Of a stretch of 45,659 bases of DNA, positions 1 through 8,828 are shown one piece after another (position 1 is the first letter of the stretch; each line of letters opens with the position of its first letter). Under the pieces are notes generated by a model. The model ran no database searches and was not told the DNA's origin. It saw only the letters and a program-made list of their open reading frames with translations. The position numbers were made by a program, and so were the translations under genes. Source of the stretch: a virus; IMG/VR virus record IMGVR_UViG_3300032322_002893, positions 1 to 45,659 of that record; one strand, written 5' to 3'.

Positions 1-188
1 AATACTGTGTGTTTTAGTTCTCTACTTAAATTACCAACAACTCTATTCCAATTTTCTAAGTCTTGTTTGGGTGATACCCATGATTGTATGTTAATGTAAA
101 GTGATTTCAAGTTTTTGGAGTCTACCGTACCATATGAAGATTTGAACGAGTTTGATAAATTCATCTTCACATTTTTACCTTTTTTCAT
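1..188 (-). CDS. Hypothetical protein, N-terminal part (runs off window)
   Basis: An open frame runs from an ATG at 186-188 leftward to the window edge without a stop, giving about 62 residues that begin MKKGKNVKMNLSNSFKSSYG. The reading is basic at the N-terminus and then mixed. It resembles no family I can name. It points away from the bS21 gene, leaving a 94-bp divergent intergenic region. Composition and codon use look like the neighbouring genes, so I think it is real, but the C-terminus is missing. Confidence 0.6.
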   Translation of the reverse strand, partial: MKKGKNVKMNLSNSFKSSYGTVDSKNLKSLYINIQSWVSPKQDLENWNRVVGNLSRELKHTV

Positions 189-268
189 CTATGAACCATA
201 TTTCCAAAGTTTATTTTTAAAAAGATAACACATAACTTTATCTATGTCAAAATTTTAAGAATAAACTA

Positions 269-276
269 TATATTTG
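269..276 (+). promoter_or_regulatory. TAnnTTTG promoter -7 box (TATATTTG)
   Basis: This matches the Bacteroidota -7 consensus TAnnTTTG. It ends only 6 nt before the ATG of the bS21 gene, so the transcript would be nearly leaderless. Confidence 0.5.
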
Positions 277-282
277 TAATAT

Positions 283-468
283 ATGTTGATAATAGAAATT
301 AAAAATAATGGAGGGATAGAAAAAGCCCTGAAAACTTTGAAGTCTAAAGTAATTAAGACGAAGCAACAAAAATTACTTACGGAGAGGAAGGAGTATACTA
401 AAAAGTCAGTCAAAGAAAGAAGTGAAAGACTTAAAGCAGTATATGTTCAGAAAAAAAGGAACAACTAA
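283..468 (+). CDS. rpsU: Ribosomal protein bS21 homologue
   Basis: The 61-residue, very basic protein has the bS21 layout: a short beta-like start (MLIIEIKNNGG), a helix with IEKALKTLKSKV, then a long Lys/Arg/Glu helix with YTKKSVKERSERLKAVYVQ. The last segment resembles the ending of Bacteroidota bS21 (YTKPS..RR....A.YVQ). bS21 is a small 30S protein near the 3' tail of 16S rRNA. In Flavobacterium it helps sequester the anti-Shine-Dalgarno sequence. Phage bS21 copies are known from large phages and are thought to replace or compete with the host protein on the 30S subunit. The gene stands alone on the plus strand between minus-strand genes and has its own promoter-like box. Family assignment is by eye. 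Confidence 0.82.
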   Translation: MLIIEIKNNGGIEKALKTLKSKVIKTKQQKLLTERKEYTKKSVKERSERLKAVYVQKKRNN

Positions 469-1169
469 ATTGATTCTTCAAGTTTTTTCAATCTCAAAAA
501 ATTAATTTGATTGAACTTGTCATTTTGAATTTTGTCTATTGTTTCTTGAATCTTTTGTTTTGTCTCTACGTCGGTTTCGTTTTCTAAAACAGGAGAAAGT
601 TTTTGTAAAGTTTTTTCTTTTAGTGAATTAAATCTACTTTCTAAAGATTCACTATCTTCTTTAATGAGTTCTAAGAATTCTTTTTTTGTATTTTCATCTA
701 AAGATTCAATATAATTTTGAACGGTTTGATTGGCAACTCTAACCATTGTACTCAAAGGAATATTAATTGGTTCCTGATTTTTAATTTCAGATTCACTCAG
801 ATTTTTATAAAGCTTTTTCTTGAGCTTTACTCTTTCAGTCAAATCAATTTTCTTATTCAAATAAACCAAGTCATCAATATCCTGATACCTATTTTGAACT
901 TTGGTTTCAGTCATTAACTTGGGTAGTTTGATGTGTTGCAGAAGTGATTGTATCATTTGTATACCTTCGTTCACAAATTCTTTAGCATCTTGTTCATTCA
1001 AACCTTTTGGATTCGACAACTCGTCATATAAAGAATATACTTTGGACAAATCTTTATTATTAAGAATATTCTGTTTGAATTCCATCAAACTTTTCTTGAA
1101 AGATTTTTCATCTTTATAAGATTCTATCAAACTATTTTCTATTACCGATTTAATGAGCCCAAAAGTCAT
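465..1169 (-). CDS. Hypothetical protein, probable virion or assembly protein
   Basis: A 234-residue, strongly charged and mostly helical protein rich in Lys, Glu and Leu, with long heptad-like stretches (about residues 100-230) that suggest coiled coil. I do not recognise a family. It is the last gene of the minus-strand block downstream of portal and terminase, where T4-like phages carry head assembly genes. A TATTTAT box lies 17 nt upstream of its ATG. The gene overlaps the last codon of the bS21 gene by 4 bp, convergently. A role in the head or prohead core is inferred from position only. Confidence 0.7.
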   Translation of the reverse strand: MTFGLIKSVIENSLIESYKDEKSFKKSLMEFKQNILNNKDLSKVYSLYDELSNPKGLNEQDAKEFVNEGIQMIQSLLQHIKLPKLMTETKVQNRYQDIDDLVYLNKKIDLTERVKLKKKLYKNLSESEIKNQEPINIPLSTMVRVANQTVQNYIESLDENTKKEFLELIKEDSESLESRFNSLKEKTLQKLSPVLENETDVETKQKIQETIDKIQNDKFNQINFLRLKKLEESI

Positions 1170-1186
1170 ATATTTGTGATTTGAAT

Positions 1187-1193
1187 ATAAATA
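1187..1193 (-). promoter_or_regulatory. TATTTAT motif, candidate late promoter
   Basis: Reads TATTTAT on the coding strand, 17 nt before the ATG of the gene ending at 465. Confidence 0.45.
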
Positions 1194-3014
1194 TTACGAA
1201 TTTAATAACTTATCCAATTCTTTTTCGATTTCACCTAAAGAATCTTGTCCTTGGTTAAGTTCAAGGTAAGTATCACCTTTGAAAATGTTATTTTCTACTA
1301 AAATATTCATTCTATCATCTTGTCCCTCAGGTGTCACTCCAGCAGGTGCAGTAATCTCGCCTTCAGGTTGAGGTTCAGGTGCTGGTGGTATAGTTGGTTC
1401 TTCCGTTCCCGCGAATGCACCACCTAACTCAGGTGCCGCAGCTGCGGTTGGAGTAGCTCCGCTCGATTGAGAATACAACTTATCGATAGTATCAAATAGT
1501 CCGGTTTTACTTATAACTGTTGGTGTTTGTTTGAGTTCTTCACCGATTGCCCTTTCCAACCTTTGTTGCATCAAATCTACTCTGATTTCTTCATCAGACC
1601 AGCCAAATATATGTTTTTTTGCCCATGTGCTTGATGTTGGCTGAATTCCATTTCCTGGGTCTAAAACCAAGTCTTTATACAAAAGAACTTTCTCTTTCCA
1701 AACATCTATCTTTAATAAATCTGCTTGTGTTGAAGGATTAGTTAGTCCAAGTGTAAAATTAGAAATCTCATCTTCAAACCCCAAAAGAAACAAATGAACA
1801 ATTGCTATCTTGTTCAATTCCTGAATCATACTTTTTTGGATTCTATTGATAGTTCTTGCAAAACGAATGTCTTGGAGTGATAGATTTTTACCGTCACCAA
1901 CTACTTGCTCAAATCCTAAGAACGCCTTCGGAACACGAAGTGCTGTCAGAAGTTTTTTCTGAATATATTCAATATCGGCAATTTCTGATAGGTTTTGTGC
2001 ACCTGCCAAAGTTTCAATTGGACTTGGAGCTGCAGGGTCTCTCACGGGAACAAAATAATCTTGGTCCACTGCCATTTGATTGAACCTTAAATCTACGTTA
2101 CCCGTTTTGGAGTCAACTACTTGTTGTCTTTTAAATTTATCTGCAACACGATTTACATACGCTTCGACATCATTGTCGTCCATATTTCCTACAAAAATCT
2201 TAAAAATTCTTCTTTCAGGTGCTCTTGATGTTCTATAAATCATCATCGCATCCTCCGATAGAAGTAATTGTTTCCAAATTCTTCTAGCCTTTTCTAACAT
2301 GGATGTTCCGTAAGGGAGTTTCCTATCATCACCAAGTAATCTGAAGTGACCTACTTCCCACGTTTGAAATGTCATATTTTTAGATTTCCATTCAAAAGTT
2401 AAAGCTTTCTTTGCTTCAGCCTTTCCTAAATTAACCGCATTTTTATCAGTAACCCCAATTTCATGTCTTTCAATTTCAATATTTGGTAGTTGTTGACATC
2501 CTACAATACCTTTTTCTGGGTCTAATTTAAGATAAATAAAATTATCACCGAACTTACAAGTATTTCTTGTCCACATCGGTAAGTTTGTGTTGATATCTAA
2601 CGTGTTATTAAACAAATCCGCTAAAACCGCCTTTATTCTTTTTGATTCAGAATAAATTTGTAACATAAATCCATCTTCATTAACCGTAGTAGATTCCTCG
2701 GCATATATGTCTAAAGCTGCAGATATTTCTGGAGTATACTCCATAGACTCATAGTCATACGTGGCTGAAAGTCTTGAAGGTTCGTAAAATATTGCTTGAG
2801 TATAAAGATTGTTTTCAACTTTAGCCCATTGATTTGCAATATAATAAGTTTGTTGAGCCTGTAATTTTTCTCTTTCGTATTCTCCTCTATCTTGTGTTCT
2901 TAATAATTCTTTTTTGTCGAATTTAAAAGTTGGGTAATCTTGACCCAAAAGAGAATTTGGACCAAAAGCCTTACCTAATCTTTGCCAAATCGTCAGATTG
3001 TTATTTTCCGCCAT
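1194..3014 (-). CDS. Portal protein, T4 gp20-like
   Basis: This 606-residue protein forms the dodecameric ring at the head vertex through which DNA is packaged and ejected. The recognisable part is the T4-type portal core at about residues 55-480, including YEPSRLSATYDYESMEYTPE followed by ISAALDIYAEEST, the segment PYGTSMLEKARRIWKQLLLSEDAMMIYR, and the LRVPKAFLGFE region. The last 100 residues form a Pro/Ala/Glu/Gly-rich tail (about 515-565) not found in T4 gp20 (524 aa), which explains the extra length. It lies 40 bp downstream of the terminase gene on the same strand; in T4, genes 18 and 19 sit between 17 and 20. A TATTTAT box lies 30 nt upstream. The ATG start fits the usual N-terminus of the family. 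Confidence 0.93.
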   Translation of the reverse strand: MAENNNLTIWQRLGKAFGPNSLLGQDYPTFKFDKKELLRTQDRGEYEREKLQAQQTYYIANQWAKVENNLYTQAIFYEPSRLSATYDYESMEYTPEISAALDIYAEESTTVNEDGFMLQIYSESKRIKAVLADLFNNTLDINTNLPMWTRNTCKFGDNFIYLKLDPEKGIVGCQQLPNIEIERHEIGVTDKNAVNLGKAEAKKALTFEWKSKNMTFQTWEVGHFRLLGDDRKLPYGTSMLEKARRIWKQLLLSEDAMMIYRTSRAPERRIFKIFVGNMDDNDVEAYVNRVADKFKRQQVVDSKTGNVDLRFNQMAVDQDYFVPVRDPAAPSPIETLAGAQNLSEIADIEYIQKKLLTALRVPKAFLGFEQVVGDGKNLSLQDIRFARTINRIQKSMIQELNKIAIVHLFLLGFEDEISNFTLGLTNPSTQADLLKIDVWKEKVLLYKDLVLDPGNGIQPTSSTWAKKHIFGWSDEEIRVDLMQQRLERAIGEELKQTPTVISKTGLFDTIDKLYSQSSGATPTAAAAPELGGAFAGTEEPTIPPAPEPQPEGEITAPAGVTPEGQDDRMNILVENNIFKGDTYLELNQGQDSLGEIEKELDKLLNS

Positions 3015-3044
3015 TTTACAATTTTAGTTTTACCTATTGATAAT

Positions 3045-3051
3045 ATAAATA
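3045..3051 (-). promoter_or_regulatory. TATTTAT motif, candidate late promoter
   Basis: Lies 30 nt before the portal ATG, in the 40-bp gap after the terminase stop codon, so the portal could be transcribed separately. Confidence 0.4.
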
Positions 3052-3054
3052 GTT

Positions 3055-4812
3055 CTAATTACTAAACAACCATCTATATTTCTCGTAGTCATCTCTCGAT
3101 GGTCCTTGGTTTGGAAAATGTTGTCTTTTTTGGTCTGTTTGAGGCATCATAGGATTAAAAAATTGTGATGAGTTTTTATTCTCATTTATCGAAGTTGCCC
3201 AAGAATCAATCATTGCTTTTGTGTGATTCAGATTTTTTGTAAGCTTTTGAAAAGATTTTTCTGCTACGTATGTTGCCATAGATATACCCATAATACAATC
3301 ATCATGATGTCCTTTTTGATGGTCAGGTCTTCCATTGATATAAACGAATGTATTCATTTCATTATATAACCTATGAGACCTTACTTTAAACCCATGTCGA
3401 ACATTTTCTTCAAATGATGCAATGATTTGAACTCTTTTACTATTGAAATTTATACCAGGAATTTTTTCGTTAATTTTGGGGTCCCATTTCCATTTGTTTG
3501 CAGTATCTACTGTATCTACATATAATCCTTTGTAGTTAAGTTCCTGTAGTTTTCTTGCAGTTGCCACACCCATTCCACCTGTTAAATCAATGACACAAAA
3601 AGCGTCGTACATTGTCCCCCACTTATAAGCAATTTCAGCAACAACATCTGGTGGTACTTTAGCAACATACTCCAAAACTTGCTCGTTTTCATCAAAATCA
3701 ATAATCTCGATACAAGAAAAATCTTCTGAATCTCCTCTTGATACATCTACACCCATAATATATTTGTGTCCGACTATAGGTTCTTTCCATATCCATAGAG
3801 CCCCACCCATGAGTTTAGCACCTGGTTCTTGAAGTGTGTTTTGTGCAATATTTTGAAGTATTTCGGATTCAAAGACGTTGTCGCCTGAACCCAAAAAGTT
3901 ACACTCTAATTCCTGAGCAACTTTTCTTCTATCATACTTTAATTTTTTTACCATTCCCTCAAACCACGAAGAACAAGGTTTATATCCTTGTTTAATGTAT
4001 TCTGTGACGACAGAATGGTCACGTTCATAAGGATTTGCAACAGAAAGACTGATTACCGCATCCGTTGAATATTCTTCTTTGTTCAATAAAAAATGAACCA
4101 AATCATTTGTTTTGACCATGTACAAATCTTTTGTATACCTTGGGTCACGATACCAAAACATCTCAGATATTTTGAAATCGTTCATACTTCTCAAAGCTTG
4201 GTCGTATATCTCATAGTAAATCGGGTCATACCCATTCGGTGTAGAAACAACAATAACTTTACCACCCGTAGAAAGTGATGCCATACATGCTGACCAAAAA
4301 TCACCATCAGCATCTATGAACGCAGCTTCATCAAAAATAAGAATTGTTGGGGTATAACCCCTCAAAGCATCTTTAGACGTTGCCACAGCTTTAACTTCAC
4401 AATCATTTGTAAGTTTGAAATGTCTTTGAGAATTTTTTTCTTGTGAAAAACCAACACCAACCCAATTAGGCCACTGTTCTGTAAACGACCTAATCTTGTT
4501 AGCCATTTCCATCGAAGTGTCCAACTTGTTTGCAATTATAAGAACCTTTTCAGGTTTTTGTTTTTTTGCAAAAACTAGTTTTTTTGACGCCCAAGCAGCA
4601 GTAACTGTAGAAACACCTGCCTGTCTATATTTGAGGGCGATGTTTTCGTTAAAATTTTCGTAGTCTTCTATTAATGAAACTTGGTCAGGAAACAAATCTA
4701 AAGGAACATACTTAGAAACCGTGTTATCGTAGGTTTGTAAGTATGTCCTTAATGCGTATGGTGTATTTCTAATACATTTAGTAACCTCGATAATTAATTG
4801 TTCTTTGGTCAC
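3055..4812 (-). CDS. Terminase large subunit, T4 gp17-like
   Basis: The 585-residue packaging motor has an N-terminal ATPase and a C-terminal RNase H-fold nuclease. The Walker A region is the deviant type found in many phage terminases, K-Y-R-Q-A-G-V-S-T (residues 61-69), with the lysine at the front. Walker B is ILIFDEAAF with D161 and E162, followed by a coupling motif VVSTPNG near 196-202. The nuclease domain shows GVDVSRGDSEDFS (about 350) with the first metal-binding Asp, DLTGGMG (about 405) and HHDDCIMGIS near 510. The start is GTG at 4810-4812, because no nearby in-frame ATG exists. It lies 9 bp after the preceding gene in the morphogenesis operon and works with the portal to fill the prohead. 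Confidence 0.95.
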   Translation of the reverse strand: MTKEQLIIEVTKCIRNTPYALRTYLQTYDNTVSKYVPLDLFPDQVSLIEDYENFNENIALKYRQAGVSTVTAAWASKKLVFAKKQKPEKVLIIANKLDTSMEMANKIRSFTEQWPNWVGVGFSQEKNSQRHFKLTNDCEVKAVATSKDALRGYTPTILIFDEAAFIDADGDFWSACMASLSTGGKVIVVSTPNGYDPIYYEIYDQALRSMNDFKISEMFWYRDPRYTKDLYMVKTNDLVHFLLNKEEYSTDAVISLSVANPYERDHSVVTEYIKQGYKPCSSWFEGMVKKLKYDRRKVAQELECNFLGSGDNVFESEILQNIAQNTLQEPGAKLMGGALWIWKEPIVGHKYIMGVDVSRGDSEDFSCIEIIDFDENEQVLEYVAKVPPDVVAEIAYKWGTMYDAFCVIDLTGGMGVATARKLQELNYKGLYVDTVDTANKWKWDPKINEKIPGINFNSKRVQIIASFEENVRHGFKVRSHRLYNEMNTFVYINGRPDHQKGHHDDCIMGISMATYVAEKSFQKLTKNLNHTKAMIDSWATSINENKNSSQFFNPMMPQTDQKRQHFPNQGPSRDDYEKYRWLFSN

Positions 4813-4821
4813 AAATTTTTT

Positions 4822-6123
4822 TTAAGTTAGGGATATTCCCAATCCACCCAAGAAATCTTTAAGGTCGTCATCGTCAACGTCATCAGAGTCAGGTTCTTCA
4901 CCCTTACTTTCTTTATAAGAATCGTACTCTTCTTTCATTTTCATAGCCTTTTTCATCAACTCTTCAAATCTCCTTGTAGCTTTTTTATTTTTTGATTCAT
5001 CAGTAGAAATTACATCACCAATTATATTTAAGAATTCCTTAGCATCTAATTTGTATAATTCTACTTTGAACCAATTTATTAATCCTTTATTCGAATCATT
5101 GAACATTTCATCAGGTAAAACCATTCTAAGTTTTTCAACTATTTCTGGACCTATTCTGAGTTGCATTGGTTCATTTGATAATAAATCTGTTTGACCCATT
5201 ACTTTTTGAGCCAACTCGGTATCTTGAGGTAATCCATGTCTTCCTGCAGACTCTTCAACACCTTTAATAATCTCATGACAAAGTATTGGGAAAATTAAAC
5301 CATCTGCAACGATTTTTGTATCAGGTTTTTCCTCACCTTCTTCACCACCATCTTCATCATCTGAATCATTGTCTTGTAGTTCAACTTTACCAGCAACACC
5401 ATTTCCAGTTTGACTCATCATTTCAATCATTTGTTCCATAGTGAAGTAGAGAAAATCATTTATTGCCATTATACCCAAATAAGCAGGATACAATCTTGTG
5501 TCAATTCTATCTAATTCTGCCTTTATTTCAGGTTTTTGAAATATATAATGACCTTTTTTAGCTGCACCTTGGATGATAGCATTTATGATATTTCTTTTGT
5601 GTTTTTCTAATTCAAGTATTTCCTCATCTGTCAAGTCCTCGACCTCGAATGACGGAATTTCTAATTTATTTTCTTCATCGTCATCTTCGTCTTCCTTTTC
5701 TTCTTCAGGTTGGTATCTGAAGTTAGAAACATCTATTGGTTGTCTGTTCAACCTTGCAACTATTTCATACCAATCACTTGGTACTTCAGTTTCTTCCAAA
5801 CACGCCTCTATCGCCAAGTTTTCCAACTCTTCCCTATGTCTACCCTCGATTTGAATTATAGTTGGGACTTTAGACATCATTTCTCTATAAATCATTGCTT
5901 GGACCTGTTGTGAACTAATATTTTGATTTCCCGTAACTTCTTTCAACTTATCGGCAACTTTACCAAATCTTGAACTCACTAATCTTTGTACATCGTCAGA
6001 ACCTTTTTTGAATGAAGGATTATCAGAATAAATATTTTCACCTGACCTTAACTTTCTTTCTAGATTAGGGTCCATTCTTTCAGGTCTATTTCCATAATCT
6101 ATTTGTTCTTTAATTTTAGCCAT
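4822..6123 (-). CDS. Hypothetical protein in the packaging operon
   Basis: A 433-residue protein with several long acidic low-complexity stretches (Glu/Asp runs at about 145-160, 255-270 and 410-425) separated by ordered helical parts. I recognise no family. It sits directly upstream of the terminase (9-bp gap) and overlaps the preceding gene by 8 bp, so it is translated within the head-gene operon. The position would suit a small-terminase, head-completion or neck protein, but nothing in the sequence shows this. The acidic stretches could mimic DNA or act as linkers. Confidence 0.72.
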   Translation of the reverse strand: MAKIKEQIDYGNRPERMDPNLERKLRSGENIYSDNPSFKKGSDDVQRLVSSRFGKVADKLKEVTGNQNISSQQVQAMIYREMMSKVPTIIQIEGRHREELENLAIEACLEETEVPSDWYEIVARLNRQPIDVSNFRYQPEEEKEDEDDDEENKLEIPSFEVEDLTDEEILELEKHKRNIINAIIQGAAKKGHYIFQKPEIKAELDRIDTRLYPAYLGIMAINDFLYFTMEQMIEMMSQTGNGVAGKVELQDNDSDDEDGGEEGEEKPDTKIVADGLIFPILCHEIIKGVEESAGRHGLPQDTELAQKVMGQTDLLSNEPMQLRIGPEIVEKLRMVLPDEMFNDSNKGLINWFKVELYKLDAKEFLNIIGDVISTDESKNKKATRRFEELMKKAMKMKEEYDSYKESKGEEPDSDDVDDDDLKDFLGGLGISLT

Positions 6124-6943
6124 TTTTCAAAATTTTTATTATAGTATCTATTACCGCAGATTTAGCTTCCTCAGGATTTTTTGCCTTCGGAGCAGGATTA
6201 ACTTTCGGATTAGGATTTCTACCTGGATGACCAGGTTTTATTTTTGGTGGATTTTTGGTGCCGGGTTTAGGTTCTTTTACACCTGGTTTGGGTGCAACTT
6301 TGGGTTCTGCCTCAACCAAATAATTCATCAAATCTTTCTTTGTAATTTTAGGTGGTAAATGAGATTCTACAAGTTTCATAATTTTTTCCTCCAAGAACAA
6401 AGTTACGGGATTTTTTCCTTCACCCAATTGTTTTTTTACTTCTTTTACACATCTTTCCCATTTTCTTGATTTTTTTGGTCCTACCTGAGAATGACAAATA
6501 GCCCAAGCATTATTTTCCTTTTTTTCTTCTGTCATACCGACTGAACTTAAATTTTTGTTTTTCGGATTTGTATCGTCGTCCATACCATCGTCTGCTTGGT
6601 CTGATTGGTCCTCTGGTGGTAATTGACCGTTGACTTTTTGTGTTAAGTCTTGTTGTACTAAATCATCATCGTCATCTTCATTTACCTCTTCGGTTGGGGT
6701 TGCTTTAATTCCTGTCGCGGTTTTTCGTATTGATAACTTTTTTCCTGCTTCAGTAGGTGGTAGTGTTACTCCTTTTTCGGCATCTGCTGTCGGAATATTA
6801 TAGGAAGTTGTTGTTGTTTGTGTGATTGCTTCTCCCAATAATTTTTTGTGTAAAATAGAAATTTGAGCTTCATCAAGTTTTGATACTGTTTTTGAGGACA
6901 AACCCTTTTCAATTAGTTCTAAGGCCTTTTTATTAACTTTCAT
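6116..6943 (-). CDS. Hypothetical Pro/Lys-rich protein, possible prohead-core component
   Basis: I chose the ATG at 6941-6943 (MKVNKKALELIEKG; 275 aa) over an upstream TTG. The ATG overlaps the previous stop codon by 11 bp, a typical coupled arrangement here. The protein has a helical N-terminus, a Thr/Pro-rich middle, an acidic stretch (about residues 90-130), a compact module with AWAICHSQVGPKKSRKWERC (two Cys, Trp and many Lys; about 148-180), and a long Pro/Lys/Gly-rich tail (about 215-260). I recognise no family. The two-cysteine module recurs in phage hypothetical proteins as far as I recall. Location among head genes suggests a virion or scaffold part. Confidence 0.7.
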   Translation of the reverse strand: MKVNKKALELIEKGLSSKTVSKLDEAQISILHKKLLGEAITQTTTTSYNIPTADAEKGVTLPPTEAGKKLSIRKTATGIKATPTEEVNEDDDDDLVQQDLTQKVNGQLPPEDQSDQADDGMDDDTNPKNKNLSSVGMTEEKKENNAWAICHSQVGPKKSRKWERCVKEVKKQLGEGKNPVTLFLEEKIMKLVESHLPPKITKKDLMNYLVEAEPKVAPKPGVKEPKPGTKNPPKIKPGHPGRNPNPKVNPAPKAKNPEEAKSAVIDTIIKILKNG

Positions 6944-7328
6944 ATACAACCTTTTTTTCAAATTCGAGAATTAAATCATTCTCATATAATTTATCTTTGA
7001 TGTCTTTTTCAGTTTCTCCAAAACGAAAAACCAATCTTTTTTTTGGTGTTTCATTTTCTTTTTCCCAAGCCAAAGCAACGACATCATCCATTGCATCAAC
7101 CATCGAAAAATAATCGGAGTTCTGAATTAACTCCAATTTTAACTCGGTGTTTTTCAGAACTCCTACTCTTTTAATATATTTCAACTCTGGTGGATGCGGA
7201 TATGAATTTGATGGTTTACTTTCCCAAGATTCTCCCCAAACATCCGTAGTATCAGAAAAAATGAATTCGTACAAATTATCTCCTTTATAATCAGGACCAA
7301 GTCCATTTATAAAAATTAAATAACTCAT
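6933..7328 (-). CDS. Hypothetical protein
   Basis: A 131-residue mixed alpha/beta protein starting MSYLIFINGLGPDYKGDN, rich in aromatic residues, with no family I can name. Its ATG overlaps the stop codon of the upstream gene (ATGA, 7325-7328) and its stop overlaps the next start, so three genes are translationally coupled. A structural role in the neck or baseplate is possible from the context only. Confidence 0.7.
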   Translation of the reverse strand: MSYLIFINGLGPDYKGDNLYEFIFSDTTDVWGESWESKPSNSYPHPPELKYIKRVGVLKNTELKLELIQNSDYFSMVDAMDDVVALAWEKENETPKKRLVFRFGETEKDIKDKLYENDLILEFEKKVVYES

Positions 7329-8548
7329 ATAACAAATCCCTCAGGAGAAATTTTCACTTGTCCTGATTTATTTTCAAATACTAAGTTTTTCTTATTGGTT
7401 TTACCTAAGAAAATATATGATTTATTTTCTTGTAAAAATTTTTTAGAAGAAAGTTCTTGTTCTATTGTTTCACTCAAGGTTTCAATTGATTTAACTTTCT
7501 TGGCAAACTCAGATTTTCTTTTAATTTCTTCATTTACCATCTTTTCTTTTTTATATTTCTTTTCAGAATCAGACATTTCAAAATATTTTGAAATAACCTT
7601 GTCAATTTTTGATTCACTAAAGATACTATCTAAGATTGTATCATGAATAGATGATTCACCCATTTCTTGGTCAACCGCCACGTCCATGTCAGCTTGTACA
7701 TCTTCTACTTCAGAATCACTTGTAATGTCTTCTGAACCCATATCTTCCATATCCATTTCATCATTTTCCTCATCACTTTCGAATTTAGAAAGAACGTCTT
7801 CTTTATCTTCATCACTAAGTTGATTTAAATCAACTGCAGAAATTACCATGTTCAAAACATATTTGATATTTTCTGAGGTCAAACCTTTTTCTTGTTCATA
7901 CTCTCTGATTTTCTGCGTTAACTTTCCTGTCAGTTTTTGAATTGACTTGAAAGTAACAATATCAGCGTTTTTATCCCCTTGACCCATGTCATCTACCGGC
8001 ATTTCTTCTGCACCCATGTCATCTACCGGCATTTCTTCTGCAGACATTTCTGAATCATCTGCAGGAGGTAAAGCTTCCGGTGAATCTGGAAGTTGTGGTT
8101 CAGGAACTGCAGGTGGTTCTGCTGGTGGTGCTGATGGCGCGTCTATCATAAGTTCATCTGTTGCCGGTTGTGGTGTTTTTAAAACAAACTTTTTTTGTTC
8201 ACCAAATAAACTAATTTCTTCGTCTTGTCCGTTTAATCTGTTTGATTCTTTGATGATTAAGTTCAACCTCTTCAATGCTTGAGAGTATGAGTTATAATAT
8301 TTTCTATTTTTCATAGGTTCGATATAATCCACCTCCGATTCTGAAATATTTTTCTTAATCACATATCCCATTTTTTCTTTGACAATTTGATACTCGCTAC
8401 CATCAGATACATTTATCGAATATTCTGTGGTACTAAGAGTATTTGTTTCTGATTTAGGAGTTTCATTATATCTGGCAATCTCCATGATTCTGTTCAACTT
8501 CTCTTGACCAGTTAATTTTTCACTTCCTAACGGTTTTAATTTTCCCAT
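7325..8548 (-). CDS. Acidic/Pro-rich protein, possible scaffold or prohead-core protein
   Basis: A 407-residue protein with three parts: an N-terminal charged region (1-120), a Pro/Ala/Asp/Glu/Met-rich middle (about 130-300) containing the duplicated unit MPVDDMGAEE, and a C-terminal helical Lys/Glu region ending in a small beta-like segment (FLGKTNKKNLVFE). The composition is like prohead scaffolding proteins of T4-like phages, but there is no motif that proves it. A 30-bp exact tandem duplication encodes the repeated decapeptide. It is near the head of the operon; the next gene upstream is a short ORF. Confidence 0.68.
   Translation of the reverse strand: MGKLKPLGSEKLTGQEKLNRIMEIARYNETPKSETNTLSTTEYSINVSDGSEYQIVKEKMGYVIKKNISESEVDYIEPMKNRKYYNSYSQALKRLNLIIKESNRLNGQDEEISLFGEQKKFVLKTPQPATDELMIDAPSAPPAEPPAVPEPQLPDSPEALPPADDSEMSAEEMPVDDMGAEEMPVDDMGQGDKNADIVTFKSIQKLTGKLTQKIREYEQEKGLTSENIKYVLNMVISAVDLNQLSDEDKEDVLSKFESDEENDEMDMEDMGSEDITSDSEVEDVQADMDVAVDQEMGESSIHDTILDSIFSESKIDKVISKYFEMSDSEKKYKKEKMVNEEIKRKSEFAKKVKSIETLSETIEQELSSKKFLQENKSYIFLGKTNKKNLVFENKSGQVKISPEGFVI
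7982..8041. repeat. 30-bp tandem duplication (2 copies)
   Basis: Two adjacent identical 30-bp units (7982-8011 and 8012-8041) inside the acidic protein gene. Being in frame, they add or remove ten residues, so length variation between related phages is likely. Confidence 0.9.
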
Positions 8549-8574
8549 TTTATAGTGTTATTTTTTTTTATTTT

Positions 8575-8778
8575 TTAGTTATTTAATCCGTTCACTCCAC
8601 CTAATTTTATTGCATTTAATTGTAATACAGTATTTCCAGTGTAACTTAAATCGGGGTTTGGACTCCAATCTTCGGGGTGTGGGGCATTTCCCAAGGAAGC
8701 TTCCCATGTACCTCCACTAAAGCTTCCTAATATCTCATCAGAATACTCGTATTGAGTATTAGCACTTAATGTTGCCAT
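8575..8778 (-). CDS. Small hypothetical protein
   Basis: A 67-residue protein starting MATLSANTQYEYSDEILGSF, rich in Ser, Gly, Asn, Trp and Pro, a composition typical of small beta-rich virion decoration or tail proteins. I recognise no family. It has its own TATTTAT box 13 nt upstream and lies 26 bp before the acidic protein gene. Confidence 0.6.
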   Translation of the reverse strand: MATLSANTQYEYSDEILGSFSGGTWEASLGNAPHPEDWSPNPDLSYTGNTVLQLNAIKLGGVNGLNN

Positions 8779-8791
8779 TTAATTTTTCTTT

Positions 8792-8798
8792 ATAAATA
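8792..8798 (-). promoter_or_regulatory. TATTTAT motif, candidate late promoter
   Basis: Lies 13 nt before the ATG of the 67-aa gene and could drive the whole morphogenesis operon down to the terminase. Confidence 0.5.
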
Positions 8799-8828
8799 TA
8801 CGACACCATTGAATAATTAGAAAAAAAA

